A stretch of 64,000 bases of DNA from Liolophura sinensis. Taxonomy: Eukaryota; Mollusca; Polyplacophora; Chitonida; Chitonidae. Below are positions 22,169 to 34,350 of the stretch, one piece after another. The DNA lies in assembly GCF_032854445.1 (NCBI RefSeq), contig NC_088302.1, positions 36,274,191-36,338,190 on the forward strand, read 5' to 3'. How positions within the stretch are numbered: the first letter of the stretch is position 1; each line of letters starts with the position of its first letter. The notes under the pieces were generated by a model. That model did no database searches. It saw only the letters and a list, made by a program, of their open reading frames with translations, and had not been told where the DNA came from. A program made the position numbers and the translations under genes.

Positions 22169-25100
22169 TATTACGAAATTTTGAAATAGTGTTCGTACGT
22201 GTTCTGATTTGTTGTAGTGAAGGTTATTACTTTATTGCTGTCGCCTACACTTTGGTAGTTGAGGACCCCCCGCGAACATGGATATTTACATTTATCAGGT
22301 TATGAGTCAGAGGTGTGACTCACCTGAGGCTTTAAGTCAGGAGGTTTGTTGGGTAACTGACTCAGGGCGGTTTACTGAGGGGACTGTCATCCAACTAACC
22401 TGACCGCGTTGCATCAGGAAACAATATCTGCGCACAGCGTTAAACACCAACCAAATGAATAAATAAATTAAATAAAAAGTTAAATTAGCTGCCCTTCTAA
22501 TTCTGTGTGGATTTAGCCCATTGTCCATTACGGACGACATATGAGTTTTAAACTAATGAATGAGAACAGATAGTGGCCATAATTATATATGACGTCTTTA
22601 TTTGAGACTACATCATTTGTTTATTTATACATTTGATCAGGTTACGCTGTACTAAAGAAGATTTGCCCGGATATAAGGACCGTAAGGCCTGAAGAAAACC
22701 AGTATACATTGCCTTGCAAACTATAATATCTTACTTTCTATATTTTCTGAAATCTTGCGGCTAGTGTTGGTATGGAAATTTGTCTTGCGATTCTTGTTTT
22801 TATGACTGACTATTCGTATACAAATGTCTGTTACGACGTTTAGGTGAATACTCCTTGCACACATGTATTAACAATGTTAAGGCGAGGACGGGATTTGAAC
22901 TCGCTACCAGGCTAGTAGACACTGTATGTCTATATTGCAGAAGCATATTTACAAAACATATATGGTTTATGCCGCACTTATTTATTTATCAGTAGTTGCT
23001 TAACGTTGTTTTCACTGATACTATGATGGTCAATTTGACTTGTGTTTACTGACATACTTGTGGAAGACAGGCTCCTTTCAGAAAAAGTACATTACACAAA
23101 TAGCCTTACGACCGTACGAATGTGGAATGCTTATAGTCACCATGAACAAAAAAAGCAGGGAAATCAAATTTCGTGGGCAAGACCGAGGTTGATTTATTGG
23201 GTGGCCATGTGCTGAGAAAACTATTGAAATCGTTCGGATTTTTATTATTTTTCTTCCATTTTCTTGAAAGCTTTTTTGGAAGCTTTAAAAGCTGTAAAAG
23301 GAAAAGTTTTCATTGGATGTTGTTGAAATCTGATGATTTTAGGAACAAGGCTGTCAAGTGACATGACAGCCATCTTGTATTTTGATCAAAGCCTTTAAAA
23401 CTCTTCTCAAGAGCCAACGAACAGATTTTTTTGACATTTGATGTACTTGTAGAGTAATTTCAGTTGAAGCAAGTTTGAAGAAATATTGGACATTCATTCC
23501 AAAGCCTTGGAAGCTAGCCATTGGTCGAAGTTATTGTTTTCATGTATTCTGCTGTATTAGGCAACGCTGAATCCGAATCTGCTTTCGGATTTTTCCTAAC
23601 TTTTTGAGATATGGTCAAAAAACTTTTTTCAGTTGCTTAATTTCAAAGGCCTGCAACTCGAGAACAATGGTAGTTAGAAATGTGAAACCTCTGCAAACAA
23701 ACTATAACCCAAGATATGCCCTTTCGGCAATATGCCAACAGATTTGAGCTACGATCAATAGTTTTTTCGATAGAAATGTTTAAATGACACCACCCTACTT
23801 CAGAAATAGAAATGTAAGCCTCTGAATTTAACATAACATTTTGGCATTCCCCGAAGCATTCCCCTATATCCCCGTGCTATCAGGAATATAGCACGGCCAA
23901 ATATACCAAAAAATTCTATTCATACAAGTATCTTGAGTCATTACCAGACCCAAAAATGTAACTCTTATTAGACAAAATTCAACTGTTAAAGAAATGTCGT
24001 GGTTTCCAGTTTTTTCAGGTCTAGACCTTACATGCCCGTAAGGAAGAGGAAGGCTTTAGGATGCCGCACAGAAAAGTAACTACGAAACCGTACGCCATGG
24101 CTGGGATCTTTTGTAAGGAAAACAACACATAACACCGCCTATTCCCTCTAACTATTTAGACAAAATTTTTTATCTTAATAGTCTCTTGACATTTCGTCTC
24201 AGCTACATGCACTCTGTCCTCAACCTCTCTCAAACTGAACTGAGCTAAGGCAAACCAGATGGGACTCTAATATGGGGAGAAACTGTGGGGATTTTCAGGA
24301 CCACTCGTAGTGTGGGGTTCAACCTCAGTTGAGTATTTTTTCATTTTTGTCATGGTTTTTCAAGCTATTCGTCGTTATGTGAGTTACATCTTTTCGAAGG
24401 CATTTTAAGAGAAATAAGTGAAACATATAAACATCAGTGTTAGTTCATTCCATTCTCGATACCGTCATTTGCAAAATCAGAATTTCCTGAAGATTTTACT
24501 GATAATACGATGTTTTGTTTCACAATGTAAAAAAAGTGGCGTATCTCACAAATTTATTCATGCTGTACTCTTCACCAATAAGAATTGCGTCATGCTGGTC
24601 TATAAGTCTATATGATTCACGATAAAGCTTGGCGTACAATAGGGTACCAATTGAAAATATACTATTTTATATGCTTTTGATGCGAGAAATCTTGTTGTAT
24701 GGTATAACAGCCTTGATGAAGAAGGACATTAAATGCATGAATCAAATACTTCGTAACTCAAAATCATACAAGCATTATGGTATTCTTAGGTGTCATCTTC
24801 TTATGTGTTGCTGTCCCAGTTAGTTTTAAAAACTTTGCCTTCTATACAACTTTTTATGACATGTATACAAGATAGGAAATCAAAGAAAGAAGAATATTTT
24901 TAAAGGTTTATTTAGGTTTTCAAAAGTTCCATCTGAATGTCAGAAGTGCATGTTCATGTAATATTGAAAATATAGATTTAAAATTGATAAAAAGCTTTCC
25001 TCTTGATTCCTCTAAATTAAACATACAAACCATTACTATACATAACACTTTCTGTATGTGACCTAGTAGGCCTAGGGCCAATATAGTCTCTAAACGGTTA

Positions 25101-26336
25101 ACGAAATCTTTAGCAGTAAGAATATTGTAGATCAGCGGCGTTAAGCCATTGCCTGAGATTTTGACTTGGTTGGCTGGATTACCAACAGCAGGAGGACCCA
25201 GTAGACACGTGATGCGCAGGTGCACAGACAACATGTTGGTTTGTAGAAAATATAAAGTAAAAGAACAGCAACAGAAAGAAACAGCTACAATAGCAGCAGG
25301 CATTTACTCTCTCCGAAAGACAACAGCCATCTTGTGCATACAAAACTTCCCGCTGGAAAATGCTTTAGCTATAAGCTTCACGCGGAAATTCTTATTTTCT
25401 TATTGAGGAAACTTATATTGGGACCTTTCTCCACCAATGGCTTGTGTAGCACAGAAGCGTCCAACAGGTAACTTCATCAAGCCTGCTCTTCACATAAACG
25501 ATACATCATTCAGACAAACGATTACAGTCAGGAATGATATTTCAAGGATTTAGAGTCCCGAATCGTCAACATCGATTTCCATCTGATTCAGTAATCCTTT
25601 TGGGGTTTCATGTTAGCATCAGGTTATTTGCTTAACGTGACCAACACATATTGGCCAAATGTACAATGTTTCTGCTGACATAATGTCATCCTGATCAACA
25701 GTCACTGATGTTTATAGCAACATCTTTGTTGGTGACACGTTTTGTGTCCTCAAGTTTACTTTTCTTTCGGGCAGGTCTGGTTTGCAGTTTGCAGTTGATG
25801 TAAATCAACGCTCTCTTGAATGCTATTATGGCGGTGCTGTATAGACATTCATACAAAGATTAAAGTCAGTGCGAACCCGTAGCGAAAGCATTTTCTCAGT
25901 TTATTCTGTATTATGCGTGCAGTTAAGGGAGAGTATGCAAAGTGTGTGGAATTCCGCTACAGGAATACATAGCTATGACAAATTGTTGTCATAGACTAAT
26001 TAAAATTTCTCTTTCCTTTCTTCTTCATAAACAACTAATTAGAAGTTGTATGATTTGCCTTCATTTTTCCACCCTACAAAATGCTGATCTTGTTTTTTTT
26101 TACCATTTAGAACATAGGTATACAACCTAGTCACAACACATGTTATGCTTTTATTTGTGTAATTTAATTACTTTCTTAGATGTTATTTCTGGCAAAAACG
26201 GCGTAGTTCTGTCACAAAAGGAAATATAACGTGGCACAAAGTGAAAACGTTGCATTTATTGTTTTCTCTCATTTGACATTCAATTGGTCCTTGATGTTTC
26301 GCCACGGGTATCGCTGTAAAGATTGTAACAGCGTTA
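22169..26336. other. Intergenic region after gene 3
   Basis: No gene supported. A SINE-like unit lies at about 22230-22475 (CAGCGTTAAACACCAACCAA before an AAATAAAT tail). The 127-residue minus ORF at 24920-25303 has no recognised domain or signature. Confidence 0.55.
22230..22475 (+). mobile_element. SINE-like element (family C)
   Basis: Core with CACCTGAGGCTTTAAGTCAG and GGGTAACTGACTCAGGG, 3' end CAGCGTTAAACACCAACCAA with an AAATAAATTAAATA tail. Limits approximate. Confidence 0.45.
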
Positions 26337-26337
26337 A

Positions 26338-26615
26338 TTTATTTATTTAATTATTCTTGAGCACGGGGTTTTACGCCGTGCTCAAGAATATTTCACTTAT
26401 ACGACGACAGCTAGCGCTATGATGACAGGAAACCGGGTAGAACCCGGGGGAGGTTTCCGACCATCCGCAGGTTTCCGCCAGACCTTCCCACGTACGACCG
26501 GAGATGAAGCCAGCATGAACTGGACTTGAACTCACAGCGGCGGCATTGGTGAGAGGCTCCTGGGTCATTGCGTCGCGCTGGCGTGCTAACCCCACGGAGG
26601 CCAGGGAGGCCCCCG
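26338..26615 (-). mobile_element. SINE family A, full-length, with hairpin at its 3' end
   Basis: ACGCCGTGCTCAAGAATATT, CGGGTAGAACCCGGGGG, CCTTCCCACGTACGACCGG, GAAGCCAGCATGAACTGG and a head with GGTGAGAGGCTCCTGGGTCA in minus orientation. The 3' 14 bp is repeated inverted at 26353-26366, making a hairpin with 26376-26389. Confidence 0.8.
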
Positions 26616-26928
26616 AGGCCGATGTTGAACCCGCACATCATGGTTTGATGTCACGCACTTTACAAACGGCACACTTCCTTTACCGGTATCGGTCGTGAGT
26701 ATACGATATAAAGCACCCATCAAGTCAGGTCAGTCCTTCCATCAATCAGCCAGCCAATCTCTTCCACAAAGTCACATCACAGATTGATCGAAGGAATCAC
26801 CAACCCACCAAAACCATAAAAAAATGGGAAGTTCCGCATTTCATGCAGAAATTTGGAAGCTACACATGATAGTTAGAAATCAATAAATAAAACAAAATAA
26901 AACCTTTACATAAAAAGCGAATTCAGAA

Positions 26929-26934
26929 TTTATT
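26929..26934 (-). terminator. Candidate polyadenylation signal, cyclophilin gene 4
   Basis: AATAAA on the minus strand about 110 nt past the gene 4 stop codon. Confidence 0.45.
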
Positions 26935-27043
26935 TACTAAAAAATTTCATGCTCCATACTGTAATACAAGCCTCAAGTGAAAAATGAATATGATGTACGT
27001 GAACTGATAAATTGTGTCAGTGAATTGAAATGAATTGTGTAAT

Positions 27044-29030
27044 CTATTCTCGGTCAAGGTCCTCGTCAGACTTTGCCTCAGCCTCTGTCAGGGTGTACTT
27101 CTTGACGTCTTCACATCCACAGTCAACAATCTTAACTCGGTTCTTGGGTCTGGCGGTATCGTCTGTCTTGACATTTCCAATAGCATTGACGGTATCCTAC
27201 AACAGAAAATACGGATACTGTAGATATTAACTACGCATTGGTAGCAGTGATCAAAGAAGACGGAAATGTGTGTTCGAGTGAAAAGGCTAAATGATCCCAA
27301 ACAGACAAATGTCTTTCATCCATCTGTTTTAACATACAGGGAACTATATCAATTTCGTAAAATACGGCACATCATCAAAAAGCTGCGATTTTACTTACCA
27401 TTCCCTTGACGACCTTGCCGAACACGACGTGCTTATTGTCCAACCATCTGGCCTTTGTCAACATGATGAAGAACTGAGAACCGTTTGTGTCTTGTCCGTG
27501 GTTTGCCATGGATACGTAACCAGCGGCTTTGTGACTCAGGATGAAGTTCTCGTCAACAAATTTGGAGCCATAAATGCTCTGACCTGTATACGAAAAAAAA
27601 GATCACAGCAACCTATCGTTGAAAAGGAAGAAATAACAGAAAAATTCTAGTGACGGGTTTTAAAGGGATGATATTCCTTTCCACACACCCTGTGATTGGT
27701 CCACTGTTGTTCATTCATGATTTTTAACCAATCATATACTACAATCAACTGACCTACTTCTTTAATCTCTTGTGATCAAAATTCAAAATGGTGGACGTTT
27801 AAACTTGTGTAAGCATGCATAAAAAGCTTTTTACGAGCATGATAACTTATAATTCAGAGGAATTACAGTTTAAAACGTCCAGCACCTCTCCTTGTGTCCG
27901 TCAGTTACTTTGCCAGCAATGTACGTTATGAGCGCCGATCATTGCTCTATATCTGAAACGATGTACATGATGCCCTGGACCCAATTGTTCACAAGCGTAT
28001 CAGCAATTAAATCCAGGAGTAATTTTAGGCTGGACTAAAGTGCCATTAGTTTTGCATTAGGTCAAGACTAAATACGATCTAAGCCTGGTTTAACTTATAA
28101 TGCAATTTTGTGCATTACAACCGTTTCCGAACTCACACCAACCATCCAATACATACCTCCTGTTCCATCCCCAACCGTGATATCTCCCCCCTGGATGAGA
28201 AAGTCGGGAATAACTCGGTGGAAGTTCGTGCTCTTGTAGGTTAGTTTCTCTTTTCTCTGTAAAATATGAAATTGAGAAAATATACTTTATGCTCTGAGAA
28301 GTTGATCCAGTGCCTTAAAGGCCCGAAAAGATGGACAATCACACAGTATGTGCTTGATACAATACATGTCACCCATACCATTTGTATAAAGTGATTGTAG
28401 ATAACAATGGAAGGTTGACTATGCTCCCCAGTTTTACTTTTTGATTTTAATACTGTATCCTGTTAGGTGAATTAAAACTTTAAATAAATAATATCCATGG
28501 TAAGATTACAGCTGGTTACCCGAGAGAATTTTGATCTTCAAAGAAGTACATACGGTGCACCCATTTATGATTTACCTGTGGTATTCGAATGTCGGACGTG
28601 AGATGTTGCCAGAACAGCTTACTGTTGGTCCAAATACTATCCAAAAATCACGATTTAATGGAAACATGTTCTCTACAAGGCGCAAATTTAAAATCAGAAA
28701 TAGTGATATCGTTATATAGCACCACCACATGGATCGACGAAGCGCAAAAAACTATCCACATTAAGATAAAAGGTCAGATACCGTGTAATTTTAACTCACC
28801 CCCGATTTTGTTGTTCTTTCAAATCCGTTTGTGATGGAGGCGAAGTTCATGACTGTCATTGGTGTGGTTTCTCCGAAAAGTCCGATCACAAATCTTCCCC
28901 TGTAATCCTCTCCGGGTCCGTCAAAATCCCGGATTTCAATGTCAAACCAGGCTTCTTTTGTGACGGTGTAGTTATCACAGTATCCCATGGAAATAACGGA
29001 GGCCAAGGCCAACAACAGTAACGCCGCCAT
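27044..29030 (-). CDS. Secreted cyclophilin (PPIase), gene 4
   Basis: Minus-strand secreted cyclophilin. Coding exons in transcript order are 29030-28800, 28256-28157, 27583-27399 and 27196-27044 (222 aa, stop TAG rather than the TAA of the others). The start follows the acceptor GTCTGCAG at 29039-29040. An in-frame upstream ATG (29117) lies in the intron and would bury the signal peptide, so it is rejected. Active-site motifs are [25 protein letters not shown] and WLDNKH. The last exon differs from its paralogs at several sites ([30 protein letters not shown]). Gene 4 is the most compact member and its introns hold no recognised repeat. It is divergent to gene 5, whose promoter has the same ATTGG-N12-CCACG-TATA order. 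Predicted to be a lumenal or secreted prolyl isomerase; substrate unknown. Confidence 0.93.
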
Positions 29031-29236
29031 GATGGTGTCTGCAGACAAGAAGCATGGACAATAAAATATGCTCGTTGCTAGGAAAGATCTATCAAAGTCT
29101 ATATCCCTGCGTTTCACCCTAAAACAATATCAGCAATAAAAATATTCTAACTATTTTTATTCATTCATAGACTTTGAGATACCTTCAAATGTTAGGCAAA
29201 GAAAACGTAATTTGTATACATATAATATAATCTCAC

Positions 29237-29358
29237 CTTAAGAGTGCAATGAATGGTATATCCTAAGTAGCTGATCGCAGAGTCTGAATGAAAACTGTGA
29301 AACAAACACCTGCTTATATTCTAAGTTTGAAGGATTCGTGGCAATGGCATCAGCCAAT
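29237..29358 (-). promoter_or_regulatory. Promoter and 5' leader exon of cyclophilin gene 4
   Basis: Read on the minus strand: ATTGG (29358-29354), exactly 12 bp, CCACG (29341-29337), 16 bp, AATATAAGCA (29320-29311), then a leader exon ending at 29237 with donor GTGAGA (29236-29231). The acceptor is at 29039-29040, giving a leader intron of about 198 bp. Order and spacing match genes 5 and 6 although most of the surrounding sequence does not. Confidence 0.7.
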
Positions 29359-29712
29359 GACAGGAACCGGAACTGTTACATCTCCATAGCGACCTTACAG
29401 GACACGAGGGACGCGCTGGCATCTATGACGAGGGCAATGTGTACACCTATAGAGTGTACAGCTGTTGTTGTTGTGCACACATAGCGTTTGCTATACAGGC
29501 TAATAATAACCAACCGGATGAGAGATTTCTAACTCTGTTGCCTCCCTATAACCTCTCGAGCTCTACATTCTTTTTCTTTGTTATAACATTCATGTTATAA
29601 ACTTTACAAGCAATCGATGCATTTTACAATACCGTAATATAAAACGTGTAGATTAGTTGATATTATATTTTTTATAATATTCTGTTTTTATTCATGTAAC
29701 ATTTATATTAGC

Positions 29713-31010
29713 CCTATAATCTCAGAAAAAAATTACAACATGTAACCATCAAATTAAGTTACTTAACTACTTTCCAGCAACTAAAATTCAAATAAGACAA
29801 GAAAGAATAAAAGATCTTGAGCTTCAAAATGCTTCTAAAGAAATATATGCAAACAATAATCATCAAAATAGCTCATTATTTCTCAAATGTTGGGCAAATC
29901 TTTTGCATTTTATCTTTACAATATCAAAGAAAAGTCTCATATTAAAGCAGTTGTAATATGGCCCTGTTTTCTAAGCTCTCTCCCTTGCAAATAATGTTCT
30001 ATATGTATAGCCAAATTGACATTTTTGACATTAGATGCCTGACCAGATAGGCCTATCTATTGCGAGATCTAGTAGTATTATATCATATAATAGTCCCAAA
30101 TGTCCAAATGCAATATAATACGGAAAGAGTCTAGATATGTACCTGAGCAGTAAGGTTGTGGGTTCGAATCCAGCTATTTCTGGTTGGGCTGCGGCTTTAA
30201 GTGAGGATAATTGTCAGGTGACTGGCGAGGGACATGTAGTGGTTCACTCCAAAGAGGCTCAGGTTTAATCTAGCCCTGATCACTTCGTTTATTTTCCCCC
30301 ATATTTACATGATGGTATATACCGTCCTTCATTGTACCGTAATCTAAATAATCTTTGGTGATGAATGTCGTGCAGAAAACACCACATGCTACTGTTGTAA
30401 GAAAGAGTCTTGTTTTAATTATCTAGCAAGTTTTAATAAATTAAATATTTTACTCCATAACATCCCAAAATTCGAAAATTCATCAATTCGAAAAATTATG
30501 CGTGACAAATCCACTATTTATTGCACATATGGTATGATAACTGAGAAGCCGTTGAAATTAAGTATAAGACACAATTAGAAACTTTGAGTAGATGTGCCTT
30601 AGTAAAAAATTATTTTATTAAAATTTAAAAATTGGCAATTATAATGGGCAAAATTAATCCATGTAATGTTCTGAGTACGTGAAGGTCCACGGCTCCCTAG
30701 CTTATCCTGATATGTGTACCTTAGGATGTGTGTGGTGTATGTAGAAGTGGGACAGCTGTTGCCGTGCGAGTTCGTCGTTCATCGACAAAAAATTAGATTA
30801 AGGTTAAAAGGCTCTTTAGAGAGATAAGTAGCTCTCCCATAGAGATCAATACAACAACCTACGTGTTCATAATGTACAACACAGAAAGGTGTATAGAAAA
30901 CAATTTGTTAACACGATGTGTCGCAACACAATTAGGTATTCATTCACGAAGCACGCTGTAATTCCTGTCTCGTATGACTGCACAGCTCTTTATCATTTAT
31001 CTTGTTATCA
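29713..31010 (+). repeat. Local duplication, copy 1
   Basis: Alignable by eye to about 32755-33870. Shared landmarks are the tRNA-like GGTTCGAATCCAGCT block (30160), the GTGGGACAGCTGTTGC block (30746) and the GAGATCAATACAACAA block (30841). Diverged, with small indels throughout. Confidence 0.7.
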
Positions 31011-32754
31011 TTATTATGTACAACATCCTCAAACATTCCAATGCTCCCCGTTTTCTTCATTTACATTTTAACAATTCAACCTTGATCTATTAATTTAAAT
31101 TAAAGCTATTCAAATCATACTTAGTTCGCTCTTGGAAGCAGTTCCAGTTGCCCAAATAGATACATTTGGCCACTGTGCCTAGTAAAGCGCCCAGAAAAGA
31201 ATCAAACATACAGGCCTAGGTTCCCAATGGCCTAACTATGACTGTGACCACAGATTGCAACAGGGGAGTTTCGGGTTCGAACTCTTTTATCGTTGAAGGT
31301 AGAAAAAGTCCAACTGTATCATGAGATCTGTCAAAAATGTTAGACAACTATTTTTGAGCTTATTCACTACAGCATGGGCGTCTGTAAAAAGTGTCCTAAA
31401 AACTAGTTTAGAGTAGACGAATGAAAGTGAAAATTGAGAATCTGAACGTTTTGTGAACTGGAGAAGTTCCTTAAGGAAAGGGGAGTCATTTGTGATGCTG
31501 GAAAAGAGTGAGACAGGTGATCAATAAACCAGTCTCAATAAGGCTGCCTGACATTATTCACCATTCACATGGCACAGTAGGATTGTTTTTACCTTTGACG
31601 ACGAAAGAGTTCCAACTCGAAACTCCTCTATCAAACCCTAATATTTTGGTAAAGTTTTACACAGTTAAGCGGCTATGATGACAGCCTCCATTAAGAAGTT
31701 CTAGCGGACATTGTTCTATGACGTGTGATGAAATGTATGAAATGTATGAAACAAGAAATTTTGCAAGATGCTCGGACTGAAAGACAGTCAGGTTAATTTT
31801 GTTATATATCATTTACTCAGCTCAAGGTTTCCGCCAGTTGGTATGTGTTACTATGGTTACGTCGTTCAATTCAGTAACGCAGTTGTGTTCTAAGTATTTG
31901 TCAACTCATGACAATAAAGTTTTTCAACATATTTCACGGCTTTCTGTATTTACAAGCACCTATTTGTGACCTACAGGATATTGAGTAATTCTAGATCAGC
32001 GACGCCTAATAAATTGCAATAACATCAGTGTATTTTTATCTATTTAAAGTCATATTACATGTAAGTTATTATTTATGCATTTGCACGAGCAGTCAGAATA
32101 AGGCCCTTACTGAGGGAAATTGACAAGAAGTTGCATTTCACCCGTGACCATTTGCCACCTATCACACGGTCGTCGCTGCTCTGGTTTCATCCTCTAGGTT
32201 GTACGTCGTTAATTATATTTATTCATTTTTTTTTTTTTTTGCCCTTCTCAAGACGTTTTCATTTGTGTGACGGCGTTTAGGTTTGTGGGTTGGGGAAACA
32301 TAGATCCAGGTGAAACCACCGCACCGACCAGAATAATGCGTTAGTCAAATGATGTCACTTGTTAGAACCATTCTAGTACACCTTGCCCACCTGTGCCTAG
32401 TGTGCTCTGCCAGGGGGATTATCCCATTGTTAACAAATTGTTCTCTGCACCCAGGCTCTCAGAGGTGCACGTCTCTAACATGCTGGTTAGTGAATTCGCC
32501 ACAATGTCCGTTAGTCTAAAGAGTCTCGGTGATGAACATCGTAACAGCTGGGATGCGATACTGGGACATACCTATGGTGACACCTCTCCATTCACCCCCT
32601 CCTCCCCAACACCCCTCACACACTTCTTATAGCACAAAACACTATATCTCGTCTATAGGCTTATCGCTCCCTCTCCGAAACACTCATTAAATTACTCAAG
32701 TTATAATTTACATATTTAGGTCATTACCGGTATTTTACAGTTTGGTAATTTTAA
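31011..32754. other. Intergenic, between the two duplication copies
   Basis: No gene supported. It includes a poly-T run at about 32227-32240 and, near 32500-32640, a block related to those at 35.1 and 43.4 kb (AACATCGTAACAGCTGG, ACATACCTATGGTGAC). Confidence 0.55.
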
Positions 32755-33870
32755 GCCTATACCCTGAGAAAAAAATCGCAATACGTCACAATTAAATTAA
32801 GTTACTCAACATATAATACTTTCATAGCTAAATAAAATAATACAAGAAAGAACAAAAGAGAGAGAGAGTATTATATCACGTTACTGTCCCTTTTTGAGTA
32901 AATAACCCTGAAATTTCCAAATGTAATACAATACTAAGAGAGACTAGAGCTATAACAGAGCAGTTAAATTGCAAGTTCAAATCCAGCTGGTTCGGCTGTG
33001 TTTTAAGCCAGGAAAATTGTCATGTACCTGACGAAAGGAATGTAGTGACATACTCCCGGGAACTCCGGTTTCCTCCGCCCCTTATCCTGTCCACTTCGTA
33101 TATTAATTGAAAATATTTCCACGGAGGAATATAACATTTTATATTGTACCTTAATATAAATGGTAAGTTTTTGGTGATGAATATATTGCTGATGGACACT
33201 ACATGCTACTATTGTAAGAAACTGATAATTTATGATGCAGTGATTGTCAATAACATTATATACTTTACTCCAAAGAGAAATTCACAAAAATTAGAAAAAT
33301 CCCCAATTATATACTGAAATACATACATTTAAAAAGACTAGCTGATAAACCTAATACATGTATTCACTGCACATGTGGTGTGATATTCCAGTAGCCGTTG
33401 ATGTTTAACCATTGAAATAAGTATCAAATCACTAATGATTCAACTAGAAATTTAAATAGATGTGCTCTAGCAAATAAGCGTGACATTATTTTATTTGCAA
33501 TTAAAATGGAAAATGAAAAATAATCCATGAGATATTCCGAAAATGAAGATTACGTAATGAAGGCATGTCCACGGTTCCCTATAGCTTATCCTGACGTGTA
33601 CCTTATGATGTGTAAGTGTGATATACATGTGGTAGTGGGACAGCTGTTGCGGTGCCCCGCGGAGTTCGTCTGTCATCGGCAAAGAATTAGTTTAAGGTTA
33701 AAGGGCTCATTAGAGAGATAAGCGGCACTTCGATAGAGATCAATACAACAATCAACGTGTTCATAATGTACAACACAGAAAGGTGGATAGAGGACAATTT
33801 GTTTGCACAATGTGTGTCACAACGTTCAGGTACTCATTCACAAAGCATGCTGCAATTTTTTGTCTCAGAT
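32755..33870 (+). repeat. Local duplication, copy 2
   Basis: Counterpart of about 29713-31010, with the same block order (GTTCAAATCCAGCTGG near 32973, GTGGGACAGCTGTTGC near 33635, GAGATCAATACAACAA near 33735). Contains no gene. Confidence 0.7.
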
Positions 33871-33989
33871 AGCCCATTATACATGTAGCACGTACATACA
33901 TGTGTGTAAAACAATTACACACAATATAACAATATAAGCAGAGCTGTGTAGGCCTGTGTAGATATGTGTGCCTGGGATATAACTATCTG

Positions 33990-34350
33990 TAATGGGTTAG
34001 GCCGCTTCGGCGGCCTAAAGGATAGAGTGTTCGTCTCGAAGTCGGGAGAATCCGGGATCTAACCCAGGTCGGGTCATACCAAAGACTTTAGACTTGCATT
34101 TGCTGCTGCCTCGCTTGGCGATGCAGTATTGAGAGGTTAGAGAAAGGAATTGTGGCTGGTTGGGCCCGGTGTCATTATAGTGTCAATGGGTGGGGTGTCC
34201 CTCGGCATGATACTTCAGTGGCGGCAGCACTTTGGTGCTTGGACGTGCACTGCCACAAGAAGACATAGTATATGTACACAAACCTAATGATTTCCGGTCG
34301 CCATTATGACTGAAAAATTGTTAAGTACGACGTTAAACCCCAAGTATACA
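33990..34350 (+). mobile_element. tRNA-derived SINE (family B)
   Basis: Head GCCGCTTCGGCGGCCTAAAG with GATCTAACCCAGGTCGGG as the B-box region; 3' end GTTAAGTACGACGTTAAACC. The sequence is unlike family A but the length and layout are those of a SINE. It lies in the gene 4/5 spacer. Confidence 0.65.

Noticed and set aside
24920-25303. 127-residue minus ORF
   Set aside because: Longest unexplained ORF there, but with no domain, no splice context and no paralog; compatible with chance.
27429-27650. Plus-strand ORF ([16 protein letters not shown]...) and its counterparts at 38921-39130 and 47072-47320
   Set aside because: Antisense shadows of cyclophilin exon 4; the sense frame has all family motifs and splice sites.
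29031-29117. Upstream in-frame ATG extending gene 4 by 29 codons
   Set aside because: It lies across the leader intron and acceptor and would place residues before the signal peptide; paralogs start at the second ATG.
34001-34078. Possible tRNA gene at the head of SINE family B
   Set aside because: Attached to a SINE-like 3' part, with no complete acceptor stem seen.
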